This document shows, piece by piece, positions 1 to 12,500 of a stretch of DNA of 64,000 bases. Both the position numbers and the translations under genes were made by a program. This DNA comes from Protonemura montana (lineage: Eukaryota; Arthropoda; Insecta; Plecoptera; Nemouridae). Location of the stretch: assembly GCA_947568835.1 (NCBI GenBank), contig OX387603.1, positions 6,794,701 to 6,858,700 on the forward strand, in the 5' to 3' direction. Within the stretch, counting starts at the first letter, position 1, and each line of letters opens with the position of its first letter. The notes below the pieces were generated by a model that was not told where the DNA came from, did no database searches, and was given only the letters and a program-made list of their open reading frames with translations.

Positions 1-3000
1 CAAAAATCGCCGCTAGATCGTGCTGACATGCAAGGTACCAAACGTATGGTCAAAATATCACTATGCTGTGACATTTTCGAACAACATTTAAAAAATGAAA
101 CTTCCAAAGTTCTCAAAACTTTTTTTCCAGTGTTTTAATGATAGTTGACGTATAAGCAGCCAGTTTTTATAGTAAATATTGATATTGGAAGTTGCTAGCA
201 CTCGATCGAGTTCTAATGGCGAGAAATTATATAGGTGGTTCTCCGGTTCCTGTCCCAGCTGTGCTAGTCCTTGTCTGGGAGAGCAAATGGCCGATGATCG
301 TATAGTGAGGCTATTGCTGCTAACACCCAAACTAAATCACCCACGCCCCTGCTGGAGTCCCCAGGGATCTGTCAGGAGCGTAATTTTTGGAGCCCCTTTA
401 CTCGATAAGGGGCACACAAGCTCAATAAGTTAACTGGCAATTTGAGGAACGAAAATTGCCAGTTTCTTACTAATGATTTGAGTAATCTGATGTTGTAAAC
501 CTTAAAATAAAAACAGACTCCTTTTTGGATCCGTTTGGCCAAAAATCTGCCAAATACCTAAAGTTCAATGCACTAAAAATTGCTAGGGGACTCTATTTAT
601 ATGCTACCCTTGTGTTTTCCTCTCTAAACCCAAAAAATATTCGAACAGAAAAGGAAAAACGACTAAAATATTTTGCATCCAAACGTTGGGTGTCAACCAA
701 ATACTTTAAATTTCTCCGAAATTATAGATTTGGTTCTATATTGGAGTTTTTTATTTTATTTCAATTTTGTTTCTTCCATTAAATAGGAAACCGTAAAGAC
801 GTATAGTATTTTTGTTTTTAGAAAAACCCAGTTCAAATAGTTTTTCTAAAAACTTGTGCTAAGGATAAATCAAGTAGACATGAGTCTAAAAACCATCATA
901 AAGTATTTTGTTATTTTGCCCAGTCTTTATTTGTTCTTATATCTAAATGAATTAACATCTGCTGCATGCCAGGCGATTAAATTGTGAATTGTGAAACATT
1001 CTAACAAAGCTCCCAGGTCTCACCAGTGAAGTGATGAAGTAGCTGAAGTAATCGGTGAGCATGTTGACCTGCTTGGCCTGTCGCAGGACGTCCAGGATGT
1101 TTTCAGGCTCACAGTCCAGGACGATGTGCGTCTCGGTACTAGTCTGGATCTCCTTCAGCAGCGGCCTGAAAGGATGGATTGCTTAACGACGCACTCGTTT
1201 AAATGATCGACAAATCAGAGGTTTAGTTAACCTCCGAAGTTACAAATTAAAAACCAATCACATATGGCGTTTCCAGATTTTTAGGGGTTGCTACCATAGT
1301 AATTATAACTGTACCCTCAAACTCTTAAAAACTTAACTCTTAAACACTGCTTTGTGGATCCGGATGTACTATATAAAGCGAATCTGTATTCATACTTTTG
1401 AATGTTTTAGTGGTTAGATTATCACATGACAATTTAAAGGTGAAGTGAGGTTATATAATTTCGCTACCTGTCGCTACCCCTTGCTAATATAGAAATGTAT
1501 CTATGAGTAAGCAAATTAACATGGGTGTTAGCTCTAAAGAGAAGTAAATGTTCGTGGATTGGGGCCTGGTTGTTGCTCTCACTGACCGGTTATCCTTGCC
1601 GGGCGCCAGTTGTCGCACGGTGACTGGGCTGTCTGCGGGCCCGTGAGCTTTGAGCAGTTCCTGCACGCGCATCAGACCCTCGTCGTGCTCGTAGAGTACC
1701 ACGAACGAGCGCCAGTGCAGAAGATGCTGGACCACGTCGTGGACGGCCTGCGACGCCGTGCGTAAAACATGGTTAGGTTAGTCGGGGGTTGAGGCAAGGG
1801 TCTGCAACGTCCGAAGAAAGCCAGACTAGTGAGACATGGATGTTGATTTTGATTCAAACTTTGCTCCTGAAAACGGATTATGAATAAGTGTTAAGATGGC
1901 GAGATTTTCTCTTTGTTCTTCTTATGTCCTCCTTATTCTTTCCATCAGAACTATGACCTAACCTCAAAAATCACAAATTAACAGGACTGCTACCGCAAGA
2001 TTAGATTTGTTTCCAAATCCACTTTAACGGCAACGTGATGCACCTGCAGTGGCTCCAGAATGTCAATATTCCTGAGTACTAGAAACCCTAATTCCTTATC
2101 TCTCTCAGTTTTTATGCGAAAGCAACTCATTAGCTTTCTCTTCTTGTTTTTAGCTCTTTAGCCTTTAAATGTATTTCACAAAAGCTGCCTGTTCGCCCTT
2201 AATTTCCTTAATTTCCTCTAGGCCCGATTTCACAATTTCCACAACTCCTGAGTAAAAGTGAAAATAATTGCCATGGCGACTTCCAATCACATGCAACGAA
2301 ATTCAGATGTCTCTGTGAGAAACCAGAGTTACAGAAATGGGCCCTAAGTAGCTGACGCACCCTAGCGAGCGACCTAGCGTCAGGGTGCAGATTGAGAAGA
2401 CAGCGCGCCGGCGCCGGCTCTGCCACCCAGTGAGTCTCGAGGTTGGGTATCTCGAGGGTGTCACAGATGCTCTTGACGATGCCGGCCGTCGCCTCGGACT
2501 TCGGGCCGAATATGGCGGCGACCCCCTCGGCAGTCAGGTTGCACACGCGTCGACCCGTCGTAAAGGAGTCTGTCTCGGACACGTTCACCACGTACGGGAC
2601 GAGCGTGGAATGCGGCAGCACCGTGTTGTCCATGTTAATCCGGTCTACGGCGTACTTGAAAGCGATGTGCTGGTGGAGGTGGTTCTCGGGGTGGAACAGA
2701 CCCCCTGGAAGATGGATTCGTTAGTAGGCGGGCTTTCTACATGAAAATGCATTTGCTATAGTATTTTCAGGTTTAGAACCACCAACAAAAATGGCCAATA
2801 CACGACCTCCTTGGCTATTAGCTCTTATGGATGAATTTTGTTAGAAGGCTACGTGCCAGCCATTTTTGTTGGTGGTTCTTATCCTAAAAATACTGTGTTA
2901 TAGTTTAAAGTTACCATAAGGGTGCCATCATCGACAATTTTGACTTACGACATTTTCATGGTAAATAAGCCCAGTAAAAATGGTCAGCTGCAGACTTGTC

Positions 3001-5311
3001 CCAAGACCTATGGCCTATTAAAACGTGGTTTTTTTCTCAGCCTTGCCCTAAAGATGCCAAAACAAACTGTGTCCAAAATTCGGGATAACAATTCCAGAAC
3101 GCAACTATCATCGATTCAAAGTGGCGCAGCTGACATCGCTTCATAGAGAACTGTTTTCATGTTCTCTGAACGCTTAAACAAACTACGACCGTCTGATTTG
3201 CTGCTACGACAAAAACCTGTGTCCCTACGCTGGCTCTCATAACTAGACATAGGAACATTCTTATGGTGCAAAAGGCAGTCGGAATAAAATATGTTTGCCT
3301 GAAAGCTCGATAAACATTTCAGATATCTTCTGTGAAGATTTAATGTATATCATGTTGAAATTAATATTCAGTATTTGCTTCATGTTTTCATGGATATTTT
3401 CCGGGTCCTTGTTGACATTCATAGTTTCACTACAAAGAAACTTTGACATTTTTATTAATATTGCTCGTTGGTAGATGGAATTATTTTACTCTACAATTTT
3501 AAATGAGCGTGGAATAACTGTTTCCTATCACATTATCTTTGTAACTGTGATTAGTATTTGCACCAAAAAACGTCTCAGAGAAGATTGCGACATTTTGGAA
3601 GTGTTGCAGTTCATGCAATTGTATATGTGACTGGAAGACAAACATTTCAACCGAACGGCCAAGACATTCCGCTGTTCAGTTTGCTCTTCAGAATGATCAT
3701 AGCACGGGTTCAGATCCGAGCAGATTTCTCATAGCTATATAGAAACGACATTAGAAACTGTCACGACGACGCCAGTGTGTGCTGTTAAATTTGGGACGTC
3801 TGCTGACAGAGAGCAAGCGACGTCTGCGTCGGCCTAGGGCGTCTATTTATACGTCCCGACGGCTGATTGCGCCACGACGCCAGCCCGAGGGGACGCCGGC
3901 CCGACACCAAGTCCTGATTCGACGACGCTACAACAATTATGATCATAACGCAATCCGCAGACACCAATTGCGTCATTAATATTTTATATAAACTGTACCG
4001 ACACCATCATTTTGAACTATAAGCTGATGCGCGTGATTTCATTGAGTTCATGAAAATTGACCCGGAACGGCAGAAATAATTTCTGAGAAATCATCTACGT
4101 CTGATTAATCGTATCAAAATCAAGACGATCCCATGCACGACCTTTGCTAACATCAACAAGTTCCATCTAGTTACAAAACCATTAAATTGTGTACAGAAAG
4201 GCAGGGAATTAAACGTTTATTTGTTGTCAATTAACGCTTATATAATCAGCGATAAACATTGACGTTTATGTTATTGCAGCCAAGACTCACTGCTGGCCCT
4301 ATAAAACTAACTACTCAATGAAACTGACGCCAGTAAATAGAGCTTTAGCCACGCGGCCAGCTCCTGTCTATCAACACTCTTGAAGGTAGGTACATCTCAC
4401 TCTAATCGAATCAAGCTGCAAAGTGCCGATCGGCTAATACAGCAAACAACTGCAGCTGCTGCCTAACGCTAAAACATTTGTGTATTTGTGCCAAGACAAT
4501 CTATTTTTAGGAAATTTCCGCGTGTTTTTTTTTTTTTCCGCGCCGTACGATTTCCACGTGGATCAATTCGCGATCGATAACAATTCGACTGGATTTAGAT
4601 TTAACTGTGGCCATTTGGTTAGTGCCATTCGTCGTGGTATTAATCTCAGTTAAAAAAATCACGCTAGCCTTACTTTTAAGTCGTTATATTTTGCTTGAGA
4701 CGGCAGAATTTCTTTACATCAGAATAGAATCGATTGTCATCATTCTTTCAGAACTTTTCATTTATTTCTGGCAGAAAATTATACTGTCCTGATGAAACTT
4801 CTCGTTATTAATGCAGCGTAGGCCACAGGTTGGCCAAGTATTTTATTTGTAAAAACAACCCGACTCGCAATAGAGTTGCGTTTATCAAAGATGTCTCAAA
4901 TTCTCACCAAACTGTGATGGGAAATATAGTTTGATAGAAGACAGATTCTGAGTTGTCTACTTATTTACACGTGCTCCCAGAGACTAACGGTGAGTTTTAC
5001 AAAAGTTCGCTAAAAAGAAAACTGCTCGTTAATCATTCATCTCCACGGTCTCAGCCATGATCAGATTCTTCTATTGTCATCTTAAAATTGTAGACATTTA
5101 TTTGTAAATTGAAAAACAGTCCCTAAAGGGCGCTGAGGGTCGCGTTAAATTGCAAACAAAACAAAATGGTTGTTAAATCATCGTACAGTTAGTGAAAAGT
5201 CGGGTTAAGCGGCGAGTTATCATTAAACATACCAATTGGTATCACGAGAGGCACCGCTGTTGCCATAGCGATGAGAAGGACGCTCAGCGCCGCGACGCCG
5301 GAGAGACGCAT
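1..5311 (-). CDS. GluR-A: kainate-type ionotropic glutamate receptor, 5' part only
   Basis: Four coding exons on the minus strand: 5233-5311 (signal peptide, starting MRLSGVAALSVLLIA and ending PIG), 2361-2704, 1587-1747 and 1024-1165, all with GT-AG borders and matching phases (726 nt, 242 codons). They encode the beginning of the bilobed amino-terminal domain, including GLFHPENH, VAAIFGPKSEA, ICDTLEIPNLETHW and [19 protein letters not shown], closely similar to GluR-B. The rest of the domain, the ligand-binding core and the membrane segments must lie left of position 1; I see no further exon in 1-1023. Exon 2 here is a fusion of what are exons 2 and 3 in GluR-B. The gene is divergent from GluR-B, with about 1.2 kb between start codons. 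The family forms tetrameric glutamate-gated cation channels at the plasma membrane. The subtype (kainate-like) comes from overall similarity of the amino-terminal domain. Confidence 0.85.
2756..2903. mobile_element. MITE-like inverted-repeat element, copy 1
   Basis: About 148 bp with terminal inverted repeats of roughly 40 bp, both containing AACCACCAACAAAAATGGC or its complement, and an internal AGCTCTTATGGATG. It lies in GluR-A intron 1, about 50 nt upstream of exon 2. There is no coding capacity, which fits a non-autonomous DNA transposon. Confidence 0.7.
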
Positions 5312-6511
5312 TGTGAACGACGTGGTCTCCGAACGACGGCGGGGTTTGCACTGGCCGACGCCGCCAGCGACGCCGACGCCGGCGACGTCTGGCGGCGACG
5401 ACGTTTTGGACTTTGTACCGTACTGGTACAAAACTGGTTCGAACGTCAATTTGCTCCAGACAGCTGGACGTCATGGGGGGTGGGGGGGGGGGGGTGGGGT
5501 GGGAGAAGGGGGTGTAAACAAGACCCCCTGGTCTACACTGGACCAGTGTTTTGTATGACAGGACTCTCTGGGTCTGTTTGTCGAGCTACGTAAATAAACA
5601 TGTGCCTGCCGGACGCAAGGCAGCCGTGGACATTTCTATAGATTCAGAATTGAGAGGAATGCTTGCGATTAATTTTGAATTCTGAAAATTAATTTACTTG
5701 AAGGAAATTGAGCGGAATGAACCAACTTGATGTTTGGATGAATGTTTGAACAAGCCAAGTTGACCTATATTTCATTAGCCAAAAGCGATCGGCATTTTTC
5801 TTGTTTGTTTATCCGCGCTCTATTCTGTGCAGATTTGATTAAATACCGAAGCGGTTCAAAAAGCTTACGCCAAAAATGAAGCCACGAAAGAAGTAAAAAG
5901 TAAGCGTCTTTGTCTGCATGGCTTGTCGGAGCGGAGAGTTCTCGGCGAAATGACGCGAAACCTCTGCAGCCCAATTATTTATCTTGGCATTATCGTCTTG
6001 GTCTCTTTTTAACTGAATCAAACCTGCATCGAGGAAAAAAAAACATTTTTTTTTTTTTTTTTAATAAAACGCCGTCCGCAAATATTCTAACTTAGTAACC
6101 CCCATTACCATAAGGAACTAATCATTTTTCATTAACCACTGCTCACTGCCGTGGAAAGCTTAAGTGTTGAAGTCGATTATAGGGGAGTCAAAGAAAATTT
6201 AACCACAAGAAAAGACGCAAAAAAAACTAAAGAAGGTCCCCACCATAAGAAAGGTCCCAAAGAAAGTCAACGAAAGTCAAGGAAAGTCAATGGAAGTCAA
6301 GGAAAGTCACCGCCTGTTACGTGTGTGGTTTGTACAGGCTCCGCGCTTCGACTACAAGTGAGCGCTGGGATCGATCTCCAGTGGTGCACAGAGCGCATTC
6401 TCCACCCCATCGATCGTACCCGACGCATCGCACCCGGTCCAAGGGAGGCTGCCTGTGTCGCCGCGCACAGGACGCGGCCAGTGTCTCGTCTCGCTAGGGG
6501 CGCCCAGCATC
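5312..6511. promoter_or_regulatory. Shared upstream region of the divergent GluR-A/GluR-B pair
   Basis: About 1.2 kb separate the start codons of GluR-A (minus) and GluR-B (plus), so both 5' untranslated regions and promoters should lie here. It contains a G-rich tract at 5475-5513, next to the GluR-A side, that could fold as a quadruplex. There is an A/T homopolymer at 6034-6062. A 10-bp tandem repeat at 6261-6310 lies just upstream of GluR-B. No clear TATA box was recognised. Promoter function is inferred from gene layout only. Confidence 0.45.
6261..6310. repeat. Five tandem 10-bp units (consensus GGAAAGTCAA)
   Basis: Five consecutive decamers vary only in their first few bases and keep AAGTCA in register. 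The array lies about 200 bp upstream of the GluR-B start codon, probably in or near its 5' untranslated region. Confidence 0.85.
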
Positions 6512-9500
6512 ATGCGGATCGCGTTCGTGGTCGCCCTCTTCGCCGTCGCCGCGGTGCGACGCGTCATGCCGCTGCCGGAAACCATCCGCATAGGTGAGAC
6601 TGTCGATGGTCGTCGACACTCGACGCAGAGGAGTGCTGATGGATGGCCTGTCCTGTGACGGCTTGATTTGATTGCAATTCGGACGCGTGGAATGTTTTGG
6701 ACGGGTTTTCTAGTGGATCAGCCTTTTGTCACGTTGTGGATGCGAGCTGTATTTTGCTTTTTGTCTTGTTGATGGGGGCTCCAATTTTGTTTGTATGGAT
6801 CATTTGATCCTTTATAACGTTCCTAAATCTCCTTTGTTTTATCGCTCTTTTTTCATGAACACGTAACAGCGCTGTTTTCTTCATTTAACTAAAGCGGCGG
6901 GATGGGATTTGTCACGCAGGAAAATATTCCCTCTCTGTGCATCTCTTCTCTCTTCCTCTCATCTCTCTCGACGTTCCCATTTCTTTCCGTTTTTCCCATT
7001 TTACGCATATTTTTTATCGACTTCCTTCCATTACGCGCACAGAAGTGTTCCCATTCGTATCTCTCTCACGCACGGCATACAAAATGCACAAAAAACCAGG
7101 GTTTCTTAAGTTTCCTCGTCTGGAGTTTCCATTCTTTCTAAAATCCACTTTCCGGAAATGATTTCCCGTTGGTTTTCTCATCGTAGTTTGCCGCTTTTGT
7201 TTTGACATCGAGTATATCACGTTGCTTTATCGCCGTCGCCACTGAGTCCATAAAGACTGGATTGCTATCCAGCTTCCACGATCCCAGGACAAGAAGTTCG
7301 AACTAGGGCACACCAATCAGGGGACATTTCGGAAAATATAAATCTAACTCGAGCAAACACAGTTTTATCAAGCTTTATGTTGTGTCAGATTAAGAAGGTG
7401 CCGAGTTTGCAGAGGAGCTTATTGAACTTTATCGTCTCTACACATTGGGGTTGAGGTGTTGGGGGTGTACGGCAGGTGTATTTTCTTGGAGTCATACGAG
7501 GTCACGGGAAATGCTCCCGCGAGGAGAGTATCAGATTTCCCAGGCCTTCACTCCAGCGCCCAGAGCGGTTTTCAATCAGTTGGTAACCCAATTAGGCGCT
7601 GCATTATATATCGGGACCCTTTAGTGTAAAATATGCCATCAGGAGTCCATGTTGTTACACGTTTCAGCGTACATACACACAATCATCGTTTTAATTGCAT
7701 TAAAGATTTCGGATTAATTAATTCCAACTCGGTGATTACATTAACTTAATTAGCACTTAATCATTATAAGTTTTCGAATTAATTGCGATAACGAAGTGAA
7801 GGGAAATATAAACACCAACCCGGTCACAGCTGAGCCGAGCCGATGGCAATTCATAGACTGTTTTGTTTATCACCAATTTTAAGGTACAAAGAATCTTATC
7901 AACACCTCCTTGGAGGATTCTGCTTGTGAGAGTTATAAACACACCAGTTTTGGAAACCATTTTAATGCGAAAAAATTGAACCAAGAGAGCAAAAATATTA
8001 CGCGTTTCGTCAGAGAAGTTTGTTTGAATAACTTTTCTGAAACAAACTTCGAATCATGTAAATTTTTGTTCTCTTTGTGGAAAATTGAATGTTCTCAAAC
8101 GTGAAGATTAGGTTGCTAACAGAGATTTAAGTTTTTAACAGATTTAACGGTTAAATCTGTCACTCGACCCCGAGATTTCGCTGCCATTCCTCCACTTCTG
8201 TGCCACTACAAGTGGTTGCGTCTTAAATGGTAGCTCCTGAAGTATCTTAAACAACAAACCATTGACGCTTCCCTGATTTGACTCCTACAGGAGGACTGTT
8301 CAATCCTACTGACGACCGCCAAGAAGTTGCCTTCCGGTACGCCGTAGAGAGGATCAACGCCGACCGGTCCATCTTGCCCCGGTCAAAGCTGCAGGCGCAG
8401 ATTGAGCAGATCTCCCCTCAAGACAGCTTCCACGCTACCAAGAAGGGTGAGTTTTCTAGATGGGTTCATCTGGCCCCGTAGTGGAATGAGTTAGGTTCCT
8501 TGCTGGTTGCTGGCTTTCCGTGGGGGTTCTGGCTTTCCCAACGGACCAGAAAAATCCCTCATTCTTCCCTTCATTAGCCACTTCTATTCCTTTGAGACAA
8601 GCCGGGTCTTAGCGTTTAGTGTGTATTTATACGGAATTTTTTAACCATCTGGCCTCGCAGACGCAGAACCCCAATTTGCGTACATCATGTTTATATTAAC
8701 AACGCGTTAGATTGTCCAAGCAAACTAGTTTTGAAATTCTATAGATATTAGCATCATCGAATTTAAAACTTATTTCAGTCAAACCAATTTTGGCCAGAAG
8801 GTTTCTTAGAAATTAGCAGTAAGAGGGCAACACCTTCCCTAGCATTCGCAAAGTAAATTGATGGTATTTTTTAGACTTTTCAGTCCAGATACGGTGCTTT
8901 TATTACGAGATTGAGTTCACAAATGAAAATTGTGAAACTTCACGGATAACTTGAAAAAATCAAGCCAAACGTATTCGAGTATCGTTTCGACCTAGTCGAA
9001 TGATTTCCCGTTTGAAACCAGCCTTTAACTGTCGCTAAAACCATCGTGTGTCTGTCAATTCTGCGTACAGTAAACTTTAACCACTTAACGAGAAGTTCCC
9101 GACACATTAATTGATGAGAGGACGACGCCAAACCAAGACAAAGCAATTGCAGTTCAGAACTAGCCTCTGTTTGTTTCACATCAGCAGTAATGTAGTACAG
9201 TTTCGCGCCCTCGTCCATTGAATATTTACTACTTTACTGACTTCTACGGGGCAAATGATTGATGAGCGGCATAAATGTTCTCGGCATTGAGAATCGCCGC
9301 TCTCACATATATAATAAATGTAAATCGACGAAGCAGCTAGATAAATAACTCTTGGGCAGAGATGCTGCTCCGGCTGGTAGCTGCGAGATCTTGCCCCATT
9401 AAAGCACCCTGCTCGAGCAAATGTGATTCCACTGTAAGTAATCTTCATTGAGTGACTTCCGCGCAGTCGATGAAAACGTCCATATTTTCCTGCGGAATTC

Positions 9501-12500
9501 TCGTGATTAATGACCTCGGATGGGACGCGAAAGAACTCACCCGCCCAGACGTAAATAAACGACTACAAAGGAGGATAGTGGTTTTTGGCTGAAGCGACGA
9601 ACAATGGCAAAGTCATCAAGACACTTCACTTCACCGCGCGGAGACGGATCTAGAACAAAAGGCATAGTTTTCCCCAAAGTCTAACTACCGTAAAAGTGCT
9701 TGTCGTGTAATAATCTTCACTAGTTTCATTAATTAACTTTGTCTCTAGTTATTCTTAGCTAGAAGTTTGCTCAAGAAAGCCGCACACGCTGACAGAATGG
9801 AAGGTTTAATACGAGATAGTTTCTAAACTATTTTACACTGCGTACACACAGAGAGATGTAAATTAATAAAACGGAGGAAGAGCTTGCCAATGAGATTCAG
9901 TAAACCAACCCGGTCTGTGTCTATATATATATTACTATTAACGCGTGTATATAAGCATTATTAGGCACTGAAAGCCCCTGAGGAGGCATAAATCAAGTCC
10001 ATTCTATGAGGATAATTGCATTTATATCGGTGATTTTGCTACCCAATCCAGTTTAGATAGTGACCTATTCTATATGTACTTCCTATAGACACTTTGTAAA
10101 CGTGGTTCAATACGGTCCAGAAAAAGTTCCATGTGGTCTTTTAAAACGGAATTATAAAATGTCTTGGGTCGCTGATTCGACATTTTTTCCGTATATGAAA
10201 GTTCCGTATATAATTTACAAAGCCGAGTTTTGCAATGGGTCACACAAGACAATGGTATGTTAATCTTGCTCACCAAAAACCGCAGGAATCTTCCCTGATG
10301 CAAATTTTTTAATCAAATCCGAGGTTTGCATACTCTCATCTGCCTTTTCGGGGTTTTCCTTGAATCGTCCCATAGGTTCAGCCGACATTTCTTTCTTGCG
10401 CCCAACTAACAAAGGTAAAGTCGTCCATTGGAACTGGTAATTCATTTAAAAATCACGCTGTCTTAAGAATGAATTGATGACAGTATAATGACAAAGAAGT
10501 CAGTCTGAAACTCATCGGATATGCTCAAAGGGATAAAACATGACAGGAGTCTCCCTTCCTAAACCTACTTTGAGCATTCAGAAACTCCTGCTGAAATCTA
10601 TGCATCAACCCACTTATAAATACGCTTTGTTAACCCTTTGTTCGATTGTTGTTGGAAAATTCTGCCAATTTTTCTGGTACCAAATAGTTTTTTTTGTCGA
10701 TACATATCCAAGCTGAATAATTCTGTGTAAGAATCGTTCCAGATCTGCCTTCGTTCCTTACTGTTATGCTTGACCGCCATTTTTTGGGCCCTAGGTTGAC
10801 TTATCTGACAGCCACACTTGCGTTCTATCTCACTACGTTTGCGTGCTTTCAGTGTGTGGTCTTCTGCGCCTGGGCGTAGCGGCTATCTTTGGGCCCCAGG
10901 CCAGCCAAACTGCCAGCCATGTCCAGTCCATCTGCGACAACATGGAGATTCCACATCTGGAGACGCGTTGGGACTTCCGGATGCGCAGACAGAGTTGCCT
11001 CGTGAACCTCTACCCGCACCCCAGCGCCATCTCTAAGGTACGCAAGTTGTAGGCGACATGATTTCCCCATGAGGTCGGATTTAGTGCCCCCGCACAGGAC
11101 AGATTGCCACTCCACGGATTGGATCCATCGCCTTGCTATCCGTCTTCAATGTCGTACCACTGTCTTCTATATACTAAATTGACGTACAGAGAATTCAAAC
11201 CACCAGCTGGAAATCCGTAGTCCCGTTTATCTGCACTAAAATTTAGTAAAAAGCGCTGCCTTGTTTCCTTTTGAATGAATAATTTTACATCAGCTCTAAT
11301 TTATCAAAATTGTAACGGATGCTGAGCTAGACTTACTCTGAACTGAGTATAGCACTGCCTCCTAGATACGTGCTGCTTTCTGCAGGCACCTGGCCGACAT
11401 GGAACGGACTCTAATAACATGAGCACGATTTTACTGTCCAACGCGTGCCTCTGGACTAATGGCCCACCCCCACTAACCCTACCACGGACTTGGCACGGAG
11501 TGGCGAGACGCCCATATAACCGACATTTTCTGGAACCGATATCCCCTTAACAGCATGATATATGCTAGGCCAGAGGTGGAGAATTGAACAGGGTTGTTGA
11601 AGCTTTTAATAGGGAAAACAGTTTGTGTAGAGACAGATTTTTGCCAGCGGGAACGGAAACAGCATTGCCCTTGTCCCTCACGCCGCTGCGTTAACGTGAA
11701 AGGATTGACCATGGACTCACAGGATACAAATGATCTTGTGAAGAAACGATTCCTTCTTCGAGGAACAAACGTTTCTTTGAAGTCGTTGGGGTTGGCGGGA
11801 AAGAATGGAGCCACATAGGCCCTAGTGACCTGAAAACAAAGAGTGTGTTGCTGAAAAATCTATCTTTTTTCTTAAACCAATATGGCCGCTAAGTACGAAA
11901 ACCACTCTCAGGCTCCAAGCCGCTCGTCCATTTTCACGCTTTGGGTGAGTTGTAGACATGGTAACCTTCTCAAAGAGGGACGGAACTAGATTCCGGAAAC
12001 TCGTGCGCTTCGATGTGCTCGTGTCCCATTAGTCATCAAACTTGTGCCAACATAGTTTTATGCAGAATTCTTTTTGAGCGCTCGCCAATGAAATCAAACT
12101 AATAATTTCCACAATCGTGAAAGTCGTTGTTCCGCCTTTAGGTCCAAACGTATAACAAAGCATCGTCACATTCTCTTTCCCCGAATAAAGTTCGAGTGAA
12201 CCTCAAAACAAACCAGACAAAATAGGAATAATATTTTTCTGTGGTTCGGAACCGTAGTACTACTCGAGCGGTATTAAAAAAAATAACGATTTCGAATTCC
12301 TATTTCCTACTGTTGTATTTATTCATGCTCGAGGCGGGAATGAATACCTTCAATCCTGCACAGACTTTTCAACGAGCAATACTTTATATTTCTAGCAAAG
12401 CCCGTAATGCATATAGGTATGCATATATGCTTTTTAAAATACCTGCTACACCACATAGAAAAATAAGCGTCAGGATATTGAAATCCAAATCCCTCCGATT

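Noticed and set aside
2385-2744. Open frames of up to 119 codons on the plus strand over GluR-A exon 2
   Set aside because: They are antisense shadows of a GC-rich coding exon. The minus-strand frame has clear receptor homology and splice sites.
5192-5593. 133-codon plus-strand frame beside GluR-A exon 1
   Set aside because: It crosses the G homopolymer and low-complexity GC-rich sequence, with no recognisable protein features.
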